Position numbers and translations under genes: made by a program
Notes under the pieces: generated by a model
Database searches by the model: none
Told to the model about the DNA's origin: nothing
What the model saw: only the letters and a program-made list of their open reading frames with translations
DNA from: a virus
Reading direction: 5' to 3' (one strand)
IMG/VR virus record: IMGVR_UViG_3300031857_001155
Span: 1-26,714 of that record
Length of the DNA stretch: 26,714 bases
Part shown: one piece after another, positions 5,051 through 13,085 of the stretch
How positions within the stretch are numbered: position 1 is the stretch's first letter
How the letters are laid out: each line of letters begins with the position of its first letter

Positions 5051-6751
5051 CGAAAAATTAGCGTGCTTTTCAAATTTGATCACCGAGTGGAACTTATCAT
5101 AAAGCTGATCGCCCTTATGACTGATCACAAACGTATTCGTATCCTGCGTCAGACCATCCAGGATCTTCATGAACTCTTCCGTGCCGCCGACGTCAAGTGA
5201 CGAGTCGAAGACTTCATCCATGATGAGAAGGTTGGTCGAAGCAGAATTGCGGAGCTTAGCAATAGCCCTCCAGGTAAACATAAGGCTAAGATCAATGCGC
5301 ATTTTTTCTCCCTCGGAGAAAGAGGCATAGCTGAAATCGTCTCTGTAACGCGACTTAATAGTTTCATTAAAGTTCTCATCCAATTCAAACTGGACGAAGA
5401 AGTCCATCGCAGCCAGATATTTATTGATCAGCTTGTTCATCACAGGGACATATTGCTTGATGATCTTAGTCTTGATGCCAGTATCCTTCAACAGAACACC
5501 TGCAACCTCAAGAACCTGACGATGATGCATCAGTTCTTCTTTACGAGTCTTGGTGTTCTTCAGATCAAGCTTGAAGGCGTCAATATCATCATTGCCACTA
5601 TCGATTGCTCGAGTGTTGTTGCGGATTGATTCGATCTCAGCATTCAGAGTCTTGATTGAGTTTTGCCACGAACGAATGTCTGCATTATGGCCAGTGATCT
5701 GCGTGTTAAGGGAGGTGATTTGAGCATTGATCGACGAGATCTCGTTGAGACGATCTTCGATACTTTCCATTTGCCGCTCGATCGAGGCCATAGCCTCGGT
5801 AATCTCGGCAGTCTTAGATACTCGATTATCGATCCATTCTTTCTTAAAGTCATGATCGATACCCTGCCTACATGTTGGACAGTTGTCGTGATCATGGAAG
5901 AATGAGATCTCCTTTTTGAATTTACGGATTTTCGTTTCAAGTTCAGACTCCATTTGCAGAAGCTTTGCTTTACGATTAGCTACTTTGCTATGATCTTCGA
6001 TACCGGCAGACAGCGCCAAGATCTCAGTAGACACCTTTTCAATTACTTGCCCAGTAGCGTTGATACGATCTTCAAGCTCTGCAATCATATCTTGCTTAGC
6101 TCTGATCAAGTCTTCATTATTGGTACGAAGAGATGCAATATGCTTCTCGGCCAACTCGATCTTGTTCTCGATCAGAGTAACCTTGTGGTCGGTTTCATGA
6201 ATCTCATTACGGTTCTCAAGAATCTTTTCTTTCAAGAGAGTATTCATCGTACTGAAGATTTGGATATCCAATAGATCTTCAATCACCTCACGGCGTGCGT
6301 GAGCAGGAAGCTGCATAAACGGCAAATAATTCGCAGAACCCAAAACTACGATTTGTCCGAAAGATTTGAAACTTAGTTTTAAGATTTGCTTTTCAAAGTA
6401 ATCTTGATAATCCTTGATAGAACTATTTTGATTAATTAGTACACCATTTTGATATATTTCAAATAAATTAGGTTTCATACCTCTTTTTACTAGAAATTCG
6501 TTTTTCCCTATGGTGAACTCACATTCCACAAGAAGGTTCTTATTTGTCATCGAATTGATGAGCTGCGGCTTGTTGATGTTACGAAACGCCTTACCGTATA
6601 GAACATACGACAAGGCGTCCAGAATCGTGGACTTGCCGGCACCGTTCTCGCCGACGATGAGTGTAGACTTGCTACGATCCAGAAGGATCTCGGTCATTTG
6701 ATTGCCGGTTGACAGAAGGTTCTGCCAACGGAGCTTTTTAAAGTGAATCAT
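5036..6751 (-). CDS. 46: Recombination endonuclease subunit gp46 (Rad50/SbcC-like)
   Basis: 571-residue SMC-type ATPase, partner of gp47, which resects DNA ends for recombination-dependent replication and host DNA breakdown. Walker A is GENGAGKS (34-41). Long coiled-coil arms flank the zinc hook CPTC (291-294). The ABC signature is SFSEGEKMRIDLSLM (477-491), Walker B is LLIMDEVFD (508-516), and the H-loop is VISHK. Length is close to T4 gp46 (560). It overlaps the upstream 56-residue gene by 3 nt and the downstream 41-residue gene by 3 nt. It has an AGGG ribosome site before the ATG. Confidence 0.97.
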   Translation of the reverse strand: MIHFKKLRWQNLLSTGNQMTEILLDRSKSTLIVGENGAGKSTILDALSYVLYGKAFRNINKPQLINSMTNKNLLVECEFTIGKNEFLVKRGMKPNLFEIYQNGVLINQNSSIKDYQDYFEKQILKLSFKSFGQIVVLGSANYLPFMQLPAHARREVIEDLLDIQIFSTMNTLLKEKILENRNEIHETDHKVTLIENKIELAEKHIASLRTNNEDLIRAKQDMIAELEDRINATGQVIEKVSTEILALSAGIEDHSKVANRKAKLLQMESELETKIRKFKKEISFFHDHDNCPTCRQGIDHDFKKEWIDNRVSKTAEITEAMASIERQMESIEDRLNEISSINAQITSLNTQITGHNADIRSWQNSIKTLNAEIESIRNNTRAIDSGNDDIDAFKLDLKNTKTRKEELMHHRQVLEVAGVLLKDTGIKTKIIKQYVPVMNKLINKYLAAMDFFVQFELDENFNETIKSRYRDDFSYASFSEGEKMRIDLSLMFTWRAIAKLRNSASTNLLIMDEVFDSSLDVGGTEEFMKILDGLTQDTNTFVISHKGDQLYDKFHSVIKFEKHANFSRMAA

Positions 6752-6908
6752 ATTTACCCTGTTCGTAACCAGCTTGGTATGCTGCTTTTAGCCAATTGAC
6801 AATACCATCTTGTGGAGCACCGCCGGCGAGTAGATCTAATTGTTCGTAGAATCTTTCACTACGAAGACCAAAGTTTTCGATCTCGTTGAACCAGTCTTCG
6901 AATGTCAT
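6738..6908 (-). CDS. 56-residue acidic protein between genes 47 and 46
   Basis: A short ORF starting MTFEDWFNEIENFGLRSERF and ending AAYQAGYEQGKYDSL. The ATG at 6908 has GGAG 6 nt upstream, just after the gene 47 stop, and the end overlaps the start of gene 46 by 14 nt. It fills an otherwise empty 159-nt gap. The product is helical-looking and acidic with no membrane segment. I recall similar small proteins at the same place in T4-like cyanophages, but none with a known role. Its position suggests a possible accessory to the gp46/gp47 complex, which is inference only. Confidence 0.72.
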   Translation of the reverse strand: MTFEDWFNEIENFGLRSERFYEQLDLLAGGAPQDGIVNWLKAAYQAGYEQGKYDSL

Positions 6909-6910
6909 AA

Positions 6911-7972
6911 CTACTCCACACTTAAAGCTTCACCATACAACGTAGTTAGAAAATTGTACAATCTTTTTTTGTCGACTGGAGTATCCCACTGATCGACTAC
7001 CTTTGTCAGAATAGTCAGTGTGTCCTCGGCCTCGTTGACGATATCACTATCATCCTCGAGTTGAAGATTGAGGTTGTCCTCGACTACCTGCAGGTCCAGG
7101 ACTCCGGCCTTCTCGATCTTGTCGACGAACATGTCGAACCAGTACGGGTTGTTCTTGCTATGTACGATCAGCTTGACATAAGATCCCTTGTAGTGATCAA
7201 AGTCGACGGCCATGATCTCGTCAAGTACCCGGTCCTGATCGTTGTAATGGATCTTGTTGAACATCGTTAACGGGTTGCGGATGAACGTCAGTTCCCTCGT
7301 CTCCGTATCGAAGATATGAAACCCTCGAGGGTCATTGTAATCAGACCAAGACATCTCATAAGGAGCACCGAGATAGTTAATGTTACCACGAGTAGACTTG
7401 TGATGAAAATGCCCGGAACATACAAGATCAAACTTGTCAAAAATCTTTGAGTCGAACCCATGGTCATTTACTGCGCCCTTGTACATCTCGAAACCGGCAA
7501 GTTCCAAGTGGCCGAAAAGAATCTGTGCGGATGTATTCTGTATAAACTCCATCGACTCGTTGTAGTTCCCGGAACAGATCCATGGAAGAACGGCGATGGT
7601 GGTGCCACCGATGTCAACGTCGGTCGGCTCATCGTAATAGTGGATGTTATACGTCGAGTGCTCGAAGAGTTCCCTCATCGAGTTCACCTCGTTCGTGTTC
7701 TTGAACGAGGTATCATGGTTACCGATGATAACGTCTAGGCGGATTCCTGCCCTATCACAGTGCTCGACGAACTTTCGTAGGTGTCTGGCCGTAACGAAGT
7801 TGATATACTTTCGACGATCAACGATATCACCCAGGTGAAAAATATTGCTAATACCATGAGTAGCAAGATACGGAAAGAAATGGTCATAGTAAAACCTATT
7901 GAAATATTCGGCGAACGCAGGACTGTCCCCGCGTGCACCCCAGTGAGTGTCGGTGATCAAAGCAATTTTCAT
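6911..7972 (-). CDS. 47: Recombination endonuclease subunit gp47 (Mre11/SbcD-like)
   Basis: 353-residue calcineurin-like phosphoesterase, nuclease subunit of the gp46/gp47 complex. The metal-binding motifs appear in order: DTHWG (Asp8, His10), GDIVDRR (48-54), GNHD (84-87), a His in FGHLELAG (155) and GHFHHKS (187-193, several His ligands). Length is close to T4 gp47 (339). The start overlaps the preceding 56-residue gene's stop as TAATG, with GAGAGG upstream. The C-terminal 130 residues form the less conserved capping region that contacts gp46. Confidence 0.97.
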   Translation of the reverse strand: MKIALITDTHWGARGDSPAFAEYFNRFYYDHFFPYLATHGISNIFHLGDIVDRRKYINFVTARHLRKFVEHCDRAGIRLDVIIGNHDTSFKNTNEVNSMRELFEHSTYNIHYYDEPTDVDIGGTTIAVLPWICSGNYNESMEFIQNTSAQILFGHLELAGFEMYKGAVNDHGFDSKIFDKFDLVCSGHFHHKSTRGNINYLGAPYEMSWSDYNDPRGFHIFDTETRELTFIRNPLTMFNKIHYNDQDRVLDEIMAVDFDHYKGSYVKLIVHSKNNPYWFDMFVDKIEKAGVLDLQVVEDNLNLQLEDDSDIVNEAEDTLTILTKVVDQWDTPVDKKRLYNFLTTLYGEALSVE

Positions 7973-8142
7973 TAACGGCCTCTCTTGAGTTCTGCCTTAT
8001 CATATTCTTTCAATGACTGTTCGGCATACTCTTTAATAGAACGCATCGTTTGACTGTAGTTGAATCGTACGGTCGGCGATGCCTTTGCGTCCAGCATGTT
8101 TTCTCGGATCTGCTCAAGCAGAGGTGGAATGTTAAGTTTCAT
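7972..8142 (-). CDS. 56-residue protein between genes 55 and 47
   Basis: From ATG at 8142 (MKLNIPPLLEQIREN...) the product is 56 residues and ends with basic KAELKRGR. A longer in-frame start at 8157 exists, but AGGA lies about 8 nt before 8142, so that start is chosen. The gene overlaps the 3' end of gene 55 by 11 nt and its stop overlaps the gene 47 start as TAATG. The sequence is predicted helical and charged, with no membrane segment and no family I recognise. Both overlaps support a translated gene; function unknown. Confidence 0.7.
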   Translation of the reverse strand: MKLNIPPLLEQIRENMLDAKASPTVRFNYSQTMRSIKEYAEQSLKEYDKAELKRGR

Positions 8143-8713
8143 CGTTATCGTCCTCAATAAATTTCTCTACACCCTTCTTCGCCTTCGGCGCAACAGGGTT
8201 CTTTGCCTCAAACTTATCTACGAGTTCACCCAGCTTCTCGGATACGTTTATAAAGGCAGCGGAGTAATGGCTTCTGTCTTCTGGTGCCATATCAACCAAC
8301 GTGTTCATGATGATGCTGTTCTCAAAGCTCTTGTGTTTGATGTACAGCTGCTTCTTCTCTTTCTGGATACGACGAAGGAAAGCATAGTAGATGATCTGTG
8401 TGAAATATGCAAACGGATTCGTCGACTTCTCAGGATTAAAGTTGTGAATATATGCAAGACAGTTCTCGATACCGTCAGAGATCATCTCATCCTTGTACGA
8501 GTAACCGACAAAGTTAGGTCGAGTTGCTAACCGGGTGGCGATCAACATGATACATTCGCCGATGTACCGTGATACGATCGGACGTGGTTCCCCAGCTGCA
8601 GTCGCCTCGTCACATAACCGACGATAGACGACCATCTCTGTGTAGAACTTCTTGTTGTCGATATAGTTATTCGACTTTTTCTTCTTTACCGGATTTGGCA
8701 CTGAATCTTTCAT
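8132..8713 (-). CDS. 55: Late-transcription sigma factor gp55
   Basis: 193-residue phage sigma factor that directs host RNA polymerase to TATAAATA late promoters, together with the gp33 and gp45 partners known in T4. The segment NPFAYFTQIIYYAFLRRIQK (about 114-133) is the family's region-2 signature (DNA melting and -10 recognition). It is preceded by DEMISDGIENCLAYIHNF, the polymerase-binding helix region. The C-terminus is acidic and Lys-rich. Length is near T4 gp55 (185). AAGGA precedes the start, 10 nt after the upstream gene's stop. Seven promoters of the expected type occur in this same window. Confidence 0.95.
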   Translation of the reverse strand: MKDSVPNPVKKKKSNNYIDNKKFYTEMVVYRRLCDEATAAGEPRPIVSRYIGECIMLIATRLATRPNFVGYSYKDEMISDGIENCLAYIHNFNPEKSTNPFAYFTQIIYYAFLRRIQKEKKQLYIKHKSFENSIIMNTLVDMAPEDRSHYSAAFINVSEKLGELVDKFEAKNPVAPKAKKGVEKFIEDDNDET

Positions 8714-8723
8714 TATATATTCC

Positions 8724-9101
8724 TTAGTTAACCGTTGACCCGCCTACGAGTCTATTTGAAATAATGCTGCGCATCTTCTCATCCATGTCGTCCATCTCCT
8801 TGATGGCGTCGTCGATCATCTTTGCCATGGATCCACGATTCTGAGCAGCGAGCAGCTTTTCATAGTAACGAACCATGAGTTCGTTTGCCTCGAACGAAAA
8901 TACTACATGGCTACTACTTATAGTAATACACTGTTCTTTAGAAAATGTACATACATTTATTAGCGACATGCCATTATTACCATGCTCATCCTGCGAATCA
9001 ATGATATAGAACGGATCCTCGATAGTAATATCAGAATTTCCAGGTGACACCGACTTACCGATGATCTGTTCACCGTTGATGAGTGTATAGATTCTAAGCA
9101 T
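8724..9101 (-). CDS. Conserved T4-like phage protein, unknown function
   Basis: 125 residues. The N-terminus MLRIYTLINGEQIIGKSV followed by an IEDPFYII strand and a SLINVCTF strand looks like a small beta-barrel resembling the Sm/Lsm layout. The C-terminal third is helical and charged (about 73-115). I recall similar proteins between uvsW and gene 55 in marine T4-like phages, all of unknown role. The start overlaps the uvsW stop as TAATG and gene 55 follows 10 nt later. An RNA- or protein-binding accessory role in replication or late transcription is possible but not shown by the sequence. Confidence 0.82.
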   Translation of the reverse strand: MLRIYTLINGEQIIGKSVSPGNSDITIEDPFYIIDSQDEHGNNGMSLINVCTFSKEQCITISSSHVVFSFEANELMVRYYEKLLAAQNRGSMAKMIDDAIKEMDDMDEKMRSIISNRLVGGSTVN

Positions 9102-10576
9102 TATAACCTCACGTTGTAGATTTCATATTCGAACTTCTCGGCGTCGTAGATCTTACAGCGTTCCAGGAAGTGGTTGAGTGTAAAGTTGGTTTGTGACTTG
9201 TATGAGAGGTCGTCGACGATATCGTAGAGGATCGCCTCCTCCTTCTCGGCATGCATACGCAACATACGACCGATAGACTGTAGCACCTTGATCTTCGACT
9301 TCGAGGGCGATGCAGCGATCATATGGTGGAGCTTGTTAATACTCACACCCGTCGACGTGGTCCCGAGCGACGCGATGAGGACAGCATTCTCCTCATCTTC
9401 AAGAGCGCGACGTATACTTTCCCTGTCCACGCCTGATACAGAACCATCAATGTAAAACACATTATGGTCAGACACTGAACTAATGGCAGTATGTAGGAGC
9501 TTTCCATGATCAATAATCCTAAAGAAGAGTAGTTTGTTTCCCTTGAGCGAGAGGGTCAGGTTCTTCAAATACTTGTTACGTTTCTCGTGGTTTACCAGGA
9601 AGTCGATCTCATCCTGATACGATTTCTTCTTCTTGTTCACCGGCGTGTGGAACTGTTTCTTCACGTCTTCCGGATACTTCAAGATGATGCACTTGATCTT
9701 GAGTTTGGCAACGTGGCCATCCTTCATCAACTGTGCGGTAGTGGTTGGTCTGTACTGTGGTCCGAAGAGTCCTTCGATCGTAGTTTCATTAAGTGGTTGG
9801 CCGTCGAGTGTGCCTGTTGTACCAAAGCGGTATTTGCAGCTTTCGAGACTTGATAGGATTTGTATGAGGCTCGTTGCCTTGCATCCGTGAGCTTCATCTC
9901 CAAACACGCACCCGAATTGGGCGTACCATTGCTTTGGCATCTTGGTTTTGCCGTTGTTGAGAGACTGCCACGTAGTAATAACAATGTCACAGTCGATATC
10001 ATTAGATTTGCTAAGACCGCCAGTGCTAACATGTATATTACCAGTGTATCCATAATCTCTAAAGTCACTTTCCATCTGCCCGACAAGACCGATCGTAGGA
10101 ACGATGATCAGGCCCTTGTGTTGTTGATACCATCTCATGATGATGTAGATCATGAGAGACTTACCCGATGACGTAGGACTGACGAGAGTTCTACGACCCG
10201 AGCGAATGCATTTCAGAATCGCCTTGAACTGATAGTCACGAATCTGATACTTCTCTGGAATGTTCAGAGTCTTGATGAACTCCGTCAGCTCGTACTCCGA
10301 TACGTTTGAGTAGATGAGCTCATCGTCGAACGTCAGTGTATAGTCGCGTGCATCACAGAACTTCTTGATCTTCTGCGCAAGACCACCGTAGATGGTACCG
10401 GACAGGTTGTTCAGGAGACGGATCTTACCGTCCCACATCCTTGCCTTGTACTTCGGGTGCCACTTGTAGTTGTCTGCATAGAATGTGAAATGATCCGACA
10501 ACTCCATGATGGTCGACGGATCTGCACATACCTTGATGTGTACGCTGTTGATGTATTTCAGATGGACATCACTCAT
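9101..10576 (-). CDS. uvsW: UvsW helicase
   Basis: 491-residue superfamily 2 RNA-DNA/DNA helicase. In T4 it unwinds R-loops and branched recombination intermediates and switches replication from origin- to recombination-dependent mode. An N-terminal domain (about 1-100) precedes Walker A PTSSGKS (134-140), DEAH (227-230), motif III GTTGT (252-256), and motif VI SIGRMLR in the C-terminal RecA-like domain. Length agrees with T4 UvsW. It overlaps uvsY as TAATG at its start, so both recombination proteins are made together. Confidence 0.96.
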   Translation of the reverse strand: MSDVHLKYINSVHIKVCADPSTIMELSDHFTFYADNYKWHPKYKARMWDGKIRLLNNLSGTIYGGLAQKIKKFCDARDYTLTFDDELIYSNVSEYELTEFIKTLNIPEKYQIRDYQFKAILKCIRSGRRTLVSPTSSGKSLMIYIIMRWYQQHKGLIIVPTIGLVGQMESDFRDYGYTGNIHVSTGGLSKSNDIDCDIVITTWQSLNNGKTKMPKQWYAQFGCVFGDEAHGCKATSLIQILSSLESCKYRFGTTGTLDGQPLNETTIEGLFGPQYRPTTTAQLMKDGHVAKLKIKCIILKYPEDVKKQFHTPVNKKKKSYQDEIDFLVNHEKRNKYLKNLTLSLKGNKLLFFRIIDHGKLLHTAISSVSDHNVFYIDGSVSGVDRESIRRALEDEENAVLIASLGTTSTGVSINKLHHMIAASPSKSKIKVLQSIGRMLRMHAEKEEAILYDIVDDLSYKSQTNFTLNHFLERCKIYDAEKFEYEIYNVRL

Positions 10577-11010
10577 TAAATACCAACTTTAAACTTCTCC
10601 CACTCGATTGCAGCCTTGATGTTGAAACCGCGTCCGGTCAGGGATTTGATGATCGATTCAAGAAGCTCGATCTTTTCTTGTTGGATACCGATACGTAGTG
10701 TCATATCGACAACCTCTTGATCTGCCTCTATATAGTTATTCACGTCTGAACGAAGGATCTTACCCTGGGGAGGAAGTCTCCATCCCTTGGCATGTGTCTC
10801 CTCCGTCGGGCCCATGGTAAAGAACTCGTTCTTCGCCAACTTCAGTTGCTTGAGTTCGGCTTCGTACTTACGAAGAAGCAGTCGTTCGTTCGTAAAGATT
10901 TTAAAATATTTGTGGTGGAGTTTCGGGATGTTCAGCGCCTCGTTTCCAAGCTCCGAACGATCGATACGGGAATCCTGTTCCCATTCGGCAAAGATGTCAT
11001 CTATTTTCAT
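10576..11010 (-). CDS. uvsY: UvsY recombination mediator
   Basis: 144-residue protein that loads UvsX recombinase onto gp32-covered single strands. Family-typical features are the Lys-rich N-terminal helical region with HHKYFKIFTNERLLLRKYE (about 31-49), the central WRLPPQGKILRSDV, and the C-terminus IKAAIEWEKFKVGI. Length is close to T4 UvsY (137). AAGG lies 7 nt before the ATG. The 40-nt gap before it carries no late promoter of the TATAAATA type. The gene precedes uvsW with a TAATG overlap, as in T4-like phages generally. Confidence 0.94.
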   Translation of the reverse strand: MKIDDIFAEWEQDSRIDRSELGNEALNIPKLHHKYFKIFTNERLLLRKYEAELKQLKLAKNEFFTMGPTEETHAKGWRLPPQGKILRSDVNNYIEADQEVVDMTLRIGIQQEKIELLESIIKSLTGRGFNIKAAIEWEKFKVGI

Positions 11011-11050
11011 AATAACCTTATATCACAGCTGGTAAATTAAGTACACCTAA

Positions 11051-11569
11051 TTATTCGACCAAATCGACGGTATATCTCAGATATTCAAAGTCGACCGTGC
11101 ACTGCATATAGTTGACGTCGGTGTCTGTAGTATTGAACTGAAGATCTCCGATAGAGATCGGAAACGCGTCGATAAATTTTACTCTAATATTCGGTCTCAT
11201 AGCACTGTTCGTGATAAGTAGAGTGATATCCGAATAAACAGTCTTTGGATTTCCTGGTTCGGCCGCCTTCAACGCCTTGTACTGGTCAAAGCTCTCCGGA
11301 GCGCCGAGGCCGACCATCCAATTGTGGATTTCAAGATAGTCGTCAAGATCCTCACTCACACGGAACGATACCGACAACGGATTGTATGTGATATGGCTGG
11401 CGATAGGAATCGTTACGAACGGTGTAGGTGACTCTGCCTGACTCAACTGCAGACCTGGGATACGTGCATCTTGGACGTTAAAGTTTAGGTTTGGAGCACG
11501 CGTAAGACTGAACCTGAACCCAAGAGGCGATAAGAAGTTCTTATTTGCTGGAACGTTGAGAGCAGACAT
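11051..11569 (-). CDS. Tail-tube-fold structural protein (gp19/gp54-like) between 23 and uvsY
   Basis: 172 residues from ATG at 11569, chosen because AAGGA lies just upstream; an ATG at 11605 is too close to the late promoter. The start MSALNVPANKNFLSPLGFRF, the VQDARIPGLQL segment and the DLDDYLEIHNWMVGLG segment (about 73-88) resemble the tail-tube/baseplate-tube initiator family. It would therefore be a second tube-like protein besides gp19. In marine T4-like phages the gene at this place is sometimes annotated as a tail completion protein (gp3); I cannot decide between those names. It has its own late promoter right after the gene 23 terminator. Confidence 0.8.
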   Translation of the reverse strand: MSALNVPANKNFLSPLGFRFSLTRAPNLNFNVQDARIPGLQLSQAESPTPFVTIPIASHITYNPLSVSFRVSEDLDDYLEIHNWMVGLGAPESFDQYKALKAAEPGNPKTVYSDITLLITNSAMRPNIRVKFIDAFPISIGDLQFNTTDTDVNYMQCTVDFEYLRYTVDLVE

Positions 11570-11606
11570 ATTATTCCTTGAATGCTTAAATTCATTATAC
11601 CACATC

Positions 11607-11614
11607 TATTTATA
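11607..11614 (-). promoter_or_regulatory. Late promoter before the tube-like gene
   Basis: TATAAATA on the minus strand, an exact match to the T4 late consensus recognised by gp55. It sits 9 nt past the T-run of the gene 23 terminator and about 37 nt before the chosen start. Confidence 0.85.
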
Positions 11615-11622
11615 ATGTACAT

Positions 11623-11653
11623 AAAAAAAGAGAGGGGACCGAAGTCCCCTCTC
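11623..11653 (-). terminator. Intrinsic terminator after gene 23
   Basis: On the minus strand GAGAGGGGAC, loop TTCG, GTCCCCTCTC, then seven T. A perfect 10-pair stem with a stable UUCG tetraloop, 32 nt after the gene 23 stop. Confidence 0.95.
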
Positions 11654-11684
11654 AGTATCGGTTGGTTTGTCCCAACTCTTATGA

Positions 11685-13040
11685 TTACATAAGGTTCGAG
11701 ATAAGAACGCGACGGTAGTACTTGTTCGAATCCTGCTCAAGAGTTGCAGTTGCGTCAGCAGTTGCAGTACCCTTAGCGAATGGATTTGGAGCCATGCCGT
11801 AGCGAGTCTTGAAGCCGATCTTTGGCTGGAATGAGCCTGGATCAACTGCACGAACCATCTGTAGAGGAACGTATGGGCAGTAGAACAGACCAGCGTCATA
11901 TGGGTTCGAACCCTTATAACCAACTACCAGGTAGTTTGTGCCAGCGTATGGATCGATGTAAACCTTGATGCGACCGTTGATAACACCAGCGAAGGTATTA
12001 CCTGTGTCGTCAATGTTCAGCGAGTTTGTGTTAAGAGCTGGAGCGTAATCCAGAACACCAGCCATCTGAAGTGCAGAAGCTACGTCTGACGAACAGATGA
12101 TGATGTTACCCTTACCACGACGGGTTTGCTTAGCAATCTGGTTGCATTCGCGTTCGATTTGGAACAGAAGACCCTTGAACTTTTCAACCATCCAACGACC
12201 GTTTGAGTCGGTGTCAAGATCGAAGAAGCCCTGAGTTGTTGTACCGTCAGCAGCACCGCGCTCAGCAGTGATGATGATCGAGCGAACAACTTCACGGTTG
12301 ATTTCTGCAAGGATTTCAGCTGACAGAATGTTTGAAAGTTCTGTTTCAGCGTCAAGGCCGTGAATTGCCTTCAGGTCCTGTGCAAGTTCGAGAGTGTATT
12401 CTGCCTTCAGAGCGCGAGTCTTAGCAGCAACAGTTACCTTCTCGATCGAGAAGCCCATTTCTGGGAATACGTAAGTGCTGTTTGCACCAAGAAGTTCGCC
12501 CGAACCAAGCAGAAGACCCATTGTGTAGTTATAGGTCGAGTTGCCTGCGTTGTTCGAAGCACCTGGAGCTGTACCAACTGTGTTAGCACCAACAGCTGTT
12601 GCAGAACCTGCACCAGTGTTAGCAGCGTTTACGCCAGCGCCGAGACGCGAAGCGTGGCCAGTGTTTGCTTCGCCGTAGAATGCTTCGTCACCAAGAGCGG
12701 TTGAGTTAGCATACTTCGAACGCATTGCGAAGATAAGACCTGTTGGGCCCGACATTGGCTGAACGCCGCAGATGTCGTAAGCGATCAGGTTTGGCATCGA
12801 ACGACGAACCAGCGAGATAAGTACTGGGTCGAAGTTTGCAGCGTTGCCAGCAACGTTAACGTGTGTGGCTTCACCAAGAAGTTGTTGTGCACCACCCTGT
12901 GCAGCCGACTCGCGAAGGGCTGCTTCGGTGTTTTCTAGAATCTGTGCGGTTACGTAGCGCTTGTGTGCGTTACCGATCTCTGGGAGATCAGTGTGCTCAA
13001 GCACTGGCTTCCACTTGTTTTGTAGTTCCTCAGCTAACAT
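11685..13040 (-). CDS. 23: Major capsid protein gp23
   Basis: 451-residue HK97-fold major capsid protein. The N-terminal prohead segment is followed by LGE|A (cleavage expected after Glu57), fitting the gp21 protease rule (L/I)-x-E before Ala, Gly or Ser. After it comes the conserved FDPVLISLVRRSMPNLIAYD (about 70-89), then VQPMSGPTGLIFAMRSKY. A low-complexity Ala/Gly/Asn-rich stretch (about 125-170) probably forms the surface insertion. It is shorter than T4 gp23 (521), as in marine relatives. It has its own late promoter, a GGGAG ribosome site and a strong terminator, consistent with very high expression. Confidence 0.97.
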   Translation of the reverse strand: MLAEELQNKWKPVLEHTDLPEIGNAHKRYVTAQILENTEAALRESAAQGGAQQLLGEATHVNVAGNAANFDPVLISLVRRSMPNLIAYDICGVQPMSGPTGLIFAMRSKYANSTALGDEAFYGEANTGHASRLGAGVNAANTGAGSATAVGANTVGTAPGASNNAGNSTYNYTMGLLLGSGELLGANSTYVFPEMGFSIEKVTVAAKTRALKAEYTLELAQDLKAIHGLDAETELSNILSAEILAEINREVVRSIIITAERGAADGTTTQGFFDLDTDSNGRWMVEKFKGLLFQIERECNQIAKQTRRGKGNIIICSSDVASALQMAGVLDYAPALNTNSLNIDDTGNTFAGVINGRIKVYIDPYAGTNYLVVGYKGSNPYDAGLFYCPYVPLQMVRAVDPGSFQPKIGFKTRYGMAPNPFAKGTATADATATLEQDSNKYYRRVLISNLM

Positions 13041-13077
13041 TTTATTCTCCCTTTACCTTTCTGGGTATTTGGTATTT

Positions 13078-13085
13078 TATTTATT
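13078..13085 (-). promoter_or_regulatory. Late promoter before gene 23
   Basis: AATAAATA on the minus strand, one base from the T4 consensus, overlapping the gene 22 stop codon. It lies about 38 nt before the gene 23 start. Confidence 0.75.

Noticed and set aside
8947-8960. ATGTATGTACATTTT inside the 125-residue gene as a promoter
   Set aside because: Within coding sequence and not near a gene start; treated as coincidence.
11017-11025. TGATATAAG, an extended -10-like sequence before uvsY
   Set aside because: It lies only 7 nt from the start codon and contains the AAGG ribosome site, and no -35 match is present; better explained as the ribosome site.
12360-12704. Plus-strand ORF inside gene 23
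   Set aside because: Shadow of the capsid gene with odd Cys/Ser/Val composition.
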